A stretch of DNA of 7,924 nucleotides from Mogibacterium sp. Lineage in GTDB: Bacteria; Bacillota; Clostridia; Peptostreptococcales; Anaerovoracaceae. This document shows positions 6,442 to 7,924 of this stretch, piece after piece; position 1 is the stretch's first letter, and each line of letters begins with the position of its first letter. The stretch is from contig JAFREV010000073.1 of the NCBI GenBank assembly GCA_017434685.1, positions 1 through 7,924 of the forward strand, written 5' to 3'. The notes below the pieces were generated by a model. It was not told where the DNA came from and did no database searches. It was given only the letters and a program-made list of their open reading frames with translations. The position numbers were made by a program, and so were the translations under genes.

Positions 6442-6660
6442 AGGATGGCAATTGCCAAAACCGCAAGCATATACACTGTTGAAGCCAGTGCCATGAATGT
6501 AGTGTCTGACCACAAAGCAGCAGACGAAAGCCTGACATGTACAGTATGTGAGATATATCCTGACAGAATAGAGATAAGAAGATATGACGAAAAAGGCATG
6601 CACGTGCTCGGTGCCGAGGGAGAGGGAACCCTTATAAAGGAGGAATCGATGAAGGATTGA
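6442..6660 (+). pseudogene. C-terminal remnant, probably of a metallophosphoesterase-like protein
   Basis: An open frame on the + strand (stop-free from 6409) ends with TGA at 6658-6660. The part from about 6460 reads like the end of a real protein: ASAMNVVSDHKAADESL, then CTVCEIYPDRIEIRRYDEKG and GAEGEGTLIKEE. The V-x-E-I-Y-x-D-R-I-x-I-R-x-Y-D pattern resembles the last beta strands of calcineurin-like phosphoesterases, with the preceding S-x-M and H perhaps from the last active-site loop. The family call is tentative. An ATG at 6445 exists, but GAGAGG abuts it with no spacer, and about 70 residues could not form the catalytic domain. The fragment therefore seems to have lost its 5' end at the same junction as the membrane-protein remnant on the other strand. 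Codon use (AGA, ATA) is like the neighbours. Confidence 0.45.
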
Positions 6661-6797
6661 TAGACGCAAGATATCATTCCGAGAAGACAGACAGCCCATT
6701 TATATTGAACCGAAAGAATTATACGACGGAGGAAATACATAGTGCCGGTGAAGATGCGGCATAAAATGCCGGGAATCAGATGATTGGTCCCTGACGG

Positions 6798-6828
6798 TTG
6801 ACGAACACCAGGTTTACAATGCTACAAT
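6798..6828 (+). promoter_or_regulatory. Weak candidate promoter for the subtilase gene
   Basis: A good -35 (TTGACG, 6798-6803) is followed by TACAAT (6823-6828) at a 19-base spacing, longer than the usual 17. If used, transcription would begin near 6835 and give a leader of about 130 bases that includes the hairpins at 6876-6927. Confidence 0.3.
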
Positions 6829-6875
6829 GTTGATAACAAAGGTATAGTTGCAATTCAGCGACATAGCAGAGAGGA

Positions 6876-6927
6876 TAATTCAAGCAGGAAAAACGACATT
6901 TTGAATTACCGCAGATAGTTTGCGGTA
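6876..6927 (+). promoter_or_regulatory. Overlapping hairpins in the subtilase leader
   Basis: Stem 1 pairs TAATTCAA (6876-6883) with TTGAATTA (6901-6908) around a 17-base loop. Stem 2 pairs TACCGCA (6907-6913) with TGCGGTA (6921-6927) around 7 bases. The two share bases 6907-6908, so they must stack or compete. Such a structured leader can be regulatory or can stabilise the mRNA. It does not match a riboswitch class I know. Confidence 0.4.
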
Positions 6928-6951
6928 GCCCGATGCCGTTTATATTTTTAT

Positions 6952-6957
6952 AAGGAG
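6952..6957 (+). promoter_or_regulatory. Ribosome binding site of the subtilase gene
   Basis: AAGGAG lies nine bases before ATG 6967 and twelve before ATG 6970. The spacing favours 6967; the two starts differ by one Met only. Confidence 0.75.
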
Positions 6958-6966
6958 ATGTGAAGG

Positions 6967-7924
6967 ATGATGAAGAAAAGGATTATAGCTGTTCTGTTGA
7001 TAACGGTGATGGCGTGGCTGCTTCCGGTGCCATATGCCATGGCAGAGAATACCGGTATCTCTCAGACTGAGAACGATGCGGCCGCAGAGGCTGCTGACAA
7101 TCAGGTTGTGGTGCTTTATGAAGAGGGAGAGATGCCCTCAGAGGCTTCAGAAGCAAAGACTGAGAAGGCGCAGGAGAAAATCCTTGAAAAAGCGCAGTCC
7201 GGGATACTGGATGAGGCCCTTTCCGGAGATTATTCCATTGATGAGACCATAGTAATAGGCACGGAAGACAAGGCTGAAAATGACTTGGTTGTCGGTGTGG
7301 TCTCATCAAATGACTTTACAACTGACGAACTGGTTGAAAAGCTTCAGGAAAGCGAAAGTGTTAAATTTGCAGAGCCAAACTATGTATATAAAGCAAAATC
7401 CATGCCGGCATGGAATGATAATTATATAAAAGATGCCTGGCAGCTTGGAGGAGAAGATGTACACGGTGTAAATGTTGCCAGTGCACCTGTCCCTGCTGCA
7501 GATGGAGATCCCGTTGTAATAGCTGTCCTGGATACCGGCATTGACTACGAACATCCTGATTTAAAAGAACGCATGTGGGATGCGCCGGATAACTATAATC
7601 TTAAGAAAGGTATACACGGTATAGACTATTCCGATGGCGATGCCGACCCAATGGATGAAAACGGTCATGGCACTCATTGTGCGGGAATTATTGCCGCCGC
7701 AGCGGATAATGGCACAGGTTCTGCCGGAGTGGCCGGAAAATCAGATAAAATTGAGCTGATGGCAGTGAGAGTATTGGATGCAGAGGGAGCTGGATATCTT
7801 GAGGATATAGTAAAGGGCTTCAGACATATCGTCAGGGCCAGACAGGAGGGCGTTAATGTAAAAGCTATCAATTGCTCACTGGGTGCCGAGACAAGCTCCG
7901 ACATATTTGATGCTGTTATCGAGC
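6967..7924 (+). CDS. Secreted S8 subtilisin-like serine protease, 3' end outside window
   Basis: The first 319 residues of an exported subtilase; the frame is open to the last base. The signal peptide is residues 1-26 (basic MMKKR, hydrophobic core, cleavage after AMA). Residues about 27-155 are an acidic propeptide ending in a typical I9-like pattern (VVGVVSSNDF, LVEKLQESESVKFAEPNYVYKA), which should fold the enzyme and inhibit it until removed. The catalytic domain follows: Asp189 in VIAVLDTGID and His234 in NGHGTHCAG are the first two members of the catalytic triad. INCSLG (301-306) is the substrate-side strand corresponding to subtilisin INMSLG. The oxyanion Asn and nucleophilic Ser (GTSMA motif) lie beyond the window, so activity cannot be confirmed, and any C-terminal anchor or repeats are unseen. 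Translation starts at ATG 6967, behind AAGGAG. It probably works at or outside the cell surface in protein processing or nutrition. Confidence 0.93.
   Translation, partial: MMKKRIIAVLLITVMAWLLPVPYAMAENTGISQTENDAAAEAADNQVVVLYEEGEMPSEASEAKTEKAQEKILEKAQSGILDEALSGDYSIDETIVIGTEDKAENDLVVGVVSSNDFTTDELVEKLQESESVKFAEPNYVYKAKSMPAWNDNYIKDAWQLGGEDVHGVNVASAPVPAADGDPVVIAVLDTGIDYEHPDLKERMWDAPDNYNLKKGIHGIDYSDGDADPMDENGHGTHCAGIIAAAADNGTGSAGVAGKSDKIELMAVRVLDAEGAGYLEDIVKGFRHIVRARQEGVNVKAINCSLGAETSSDIFDAVIE

Larger units (their letters stand above)
6661..6966 (+). other. Non-coding stretch and leader before the subtilase gene
   Basis: About 300 bases without a convincing gene. It holds a small hairpin, CGGCAT-aaa-ATGCCG (6757-6771), lacking a T-run and so not a normal terminator; a short direct repeat of TACAATG (6815-6821 and 6823-6829); a possible promoter; a structured segment (6876-6927); and the ribosome site of the subtilase. 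The first part may be residual DNA from the degraded gene upstream. Confidence 0.5.

Noticed and set aside
6405..6740. 111-residue - strand frame with hydrophobic stretches near the membrane-protein remnant
   Set aside because: It could be an upstream part of the membrane protein joined by a frameshift. However, the complementary + strand reads as a more convincing protein end, and the - frame is Ser-rich in the way antisense frames often are. Not fully excluded.
6757..6771. Intrinsic terminator after the phosphoesterase-like remnant
   Set aside because: The 6-bp stem with a 3-base loop has no T-run after it on either strand.
6661..6966. A cyclic-di-GMP or other known riboswitch before the protease
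   Set aside because: I looked for the GEMM-type conserved core and other familiar consensus segments and found none; only generic hairpins are present.

Overview
The window looks like chromosomal DNA from a low-to-moderate GC, Gram-positive anaerobe of the Clostridia. Evidence for this is the set of typical Gram-positive secreted proteins (NlpC/P60 wall hydrolase with Big2-like and InlB-type modules, subtilase), purine-rich AGGAG-type ribosome sites, and a DltA/DltC-like ligase and carrier protein. A relative of Mogibacterium or the oral/gut '[Eubacterium]' group is my guess from protein style only. No tRNA, rRNA, CRISPR array, transposase or integrase is visible.

Layout. (1) Bases 1-1398, + strand: the 3' part of a secreted, modular NlpC/P60-like protein whose reading frame enters from the left edge. 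(2) 1399-1496: a degenerate 26-bp tandem repeat and a strong GC-rich hairpin that terminates the two converging transcripts. (3) 1497-4550, - strand: a compact three-gene operon, transcribed right to left. It encodes an amino-acid-type adenylating ligase, a 77-residue acyl/peptidyl carrier protein and a fold-type III PLP decarboxylase. A clear sigma-A type promoter precedes a TTG start with a strong Shine-Dalgarno sequence. (4) 4750-6003, + strand: a divergently transcribed secreted protein, probably beta-propeller, with a very basic Lys/Arg/Tyr tail. (5) 6025-6660: two gene remnants back to back, a C-terminal piece of a membrane protein (-) and a C-terminal piece of a probable metallophosphoesterase (+). 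Both have lost their 5' ends at about the same point, near 6441. (6) 6661-6966: a non-coding leader with overlapping hairpins. (7) 6967-7924, + strand: the N-terminal part of a secreted S8 subtilase that runs off the right edge.

The most interesting unit is the ligase - carrier protein - decarboxylase operon. The ligase would adenylate an amino acid or related acid and load it on the phosphopantetheine arm of the carrier protein. The decarboxylase has sequence features recalling the BtrK/exosortase-associated branch rather than plain LysA, and may act on the carrier-bound acyl group, as BtrK does with glutamyl-BtrI in butirosin synthesis. No DltB/DltD, condensation domain, thioesterase or transporter is present in the window, so the acceptor and end product are unknown. 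The rest is an envelope/secretome neighbourhood with signs of gene decay.
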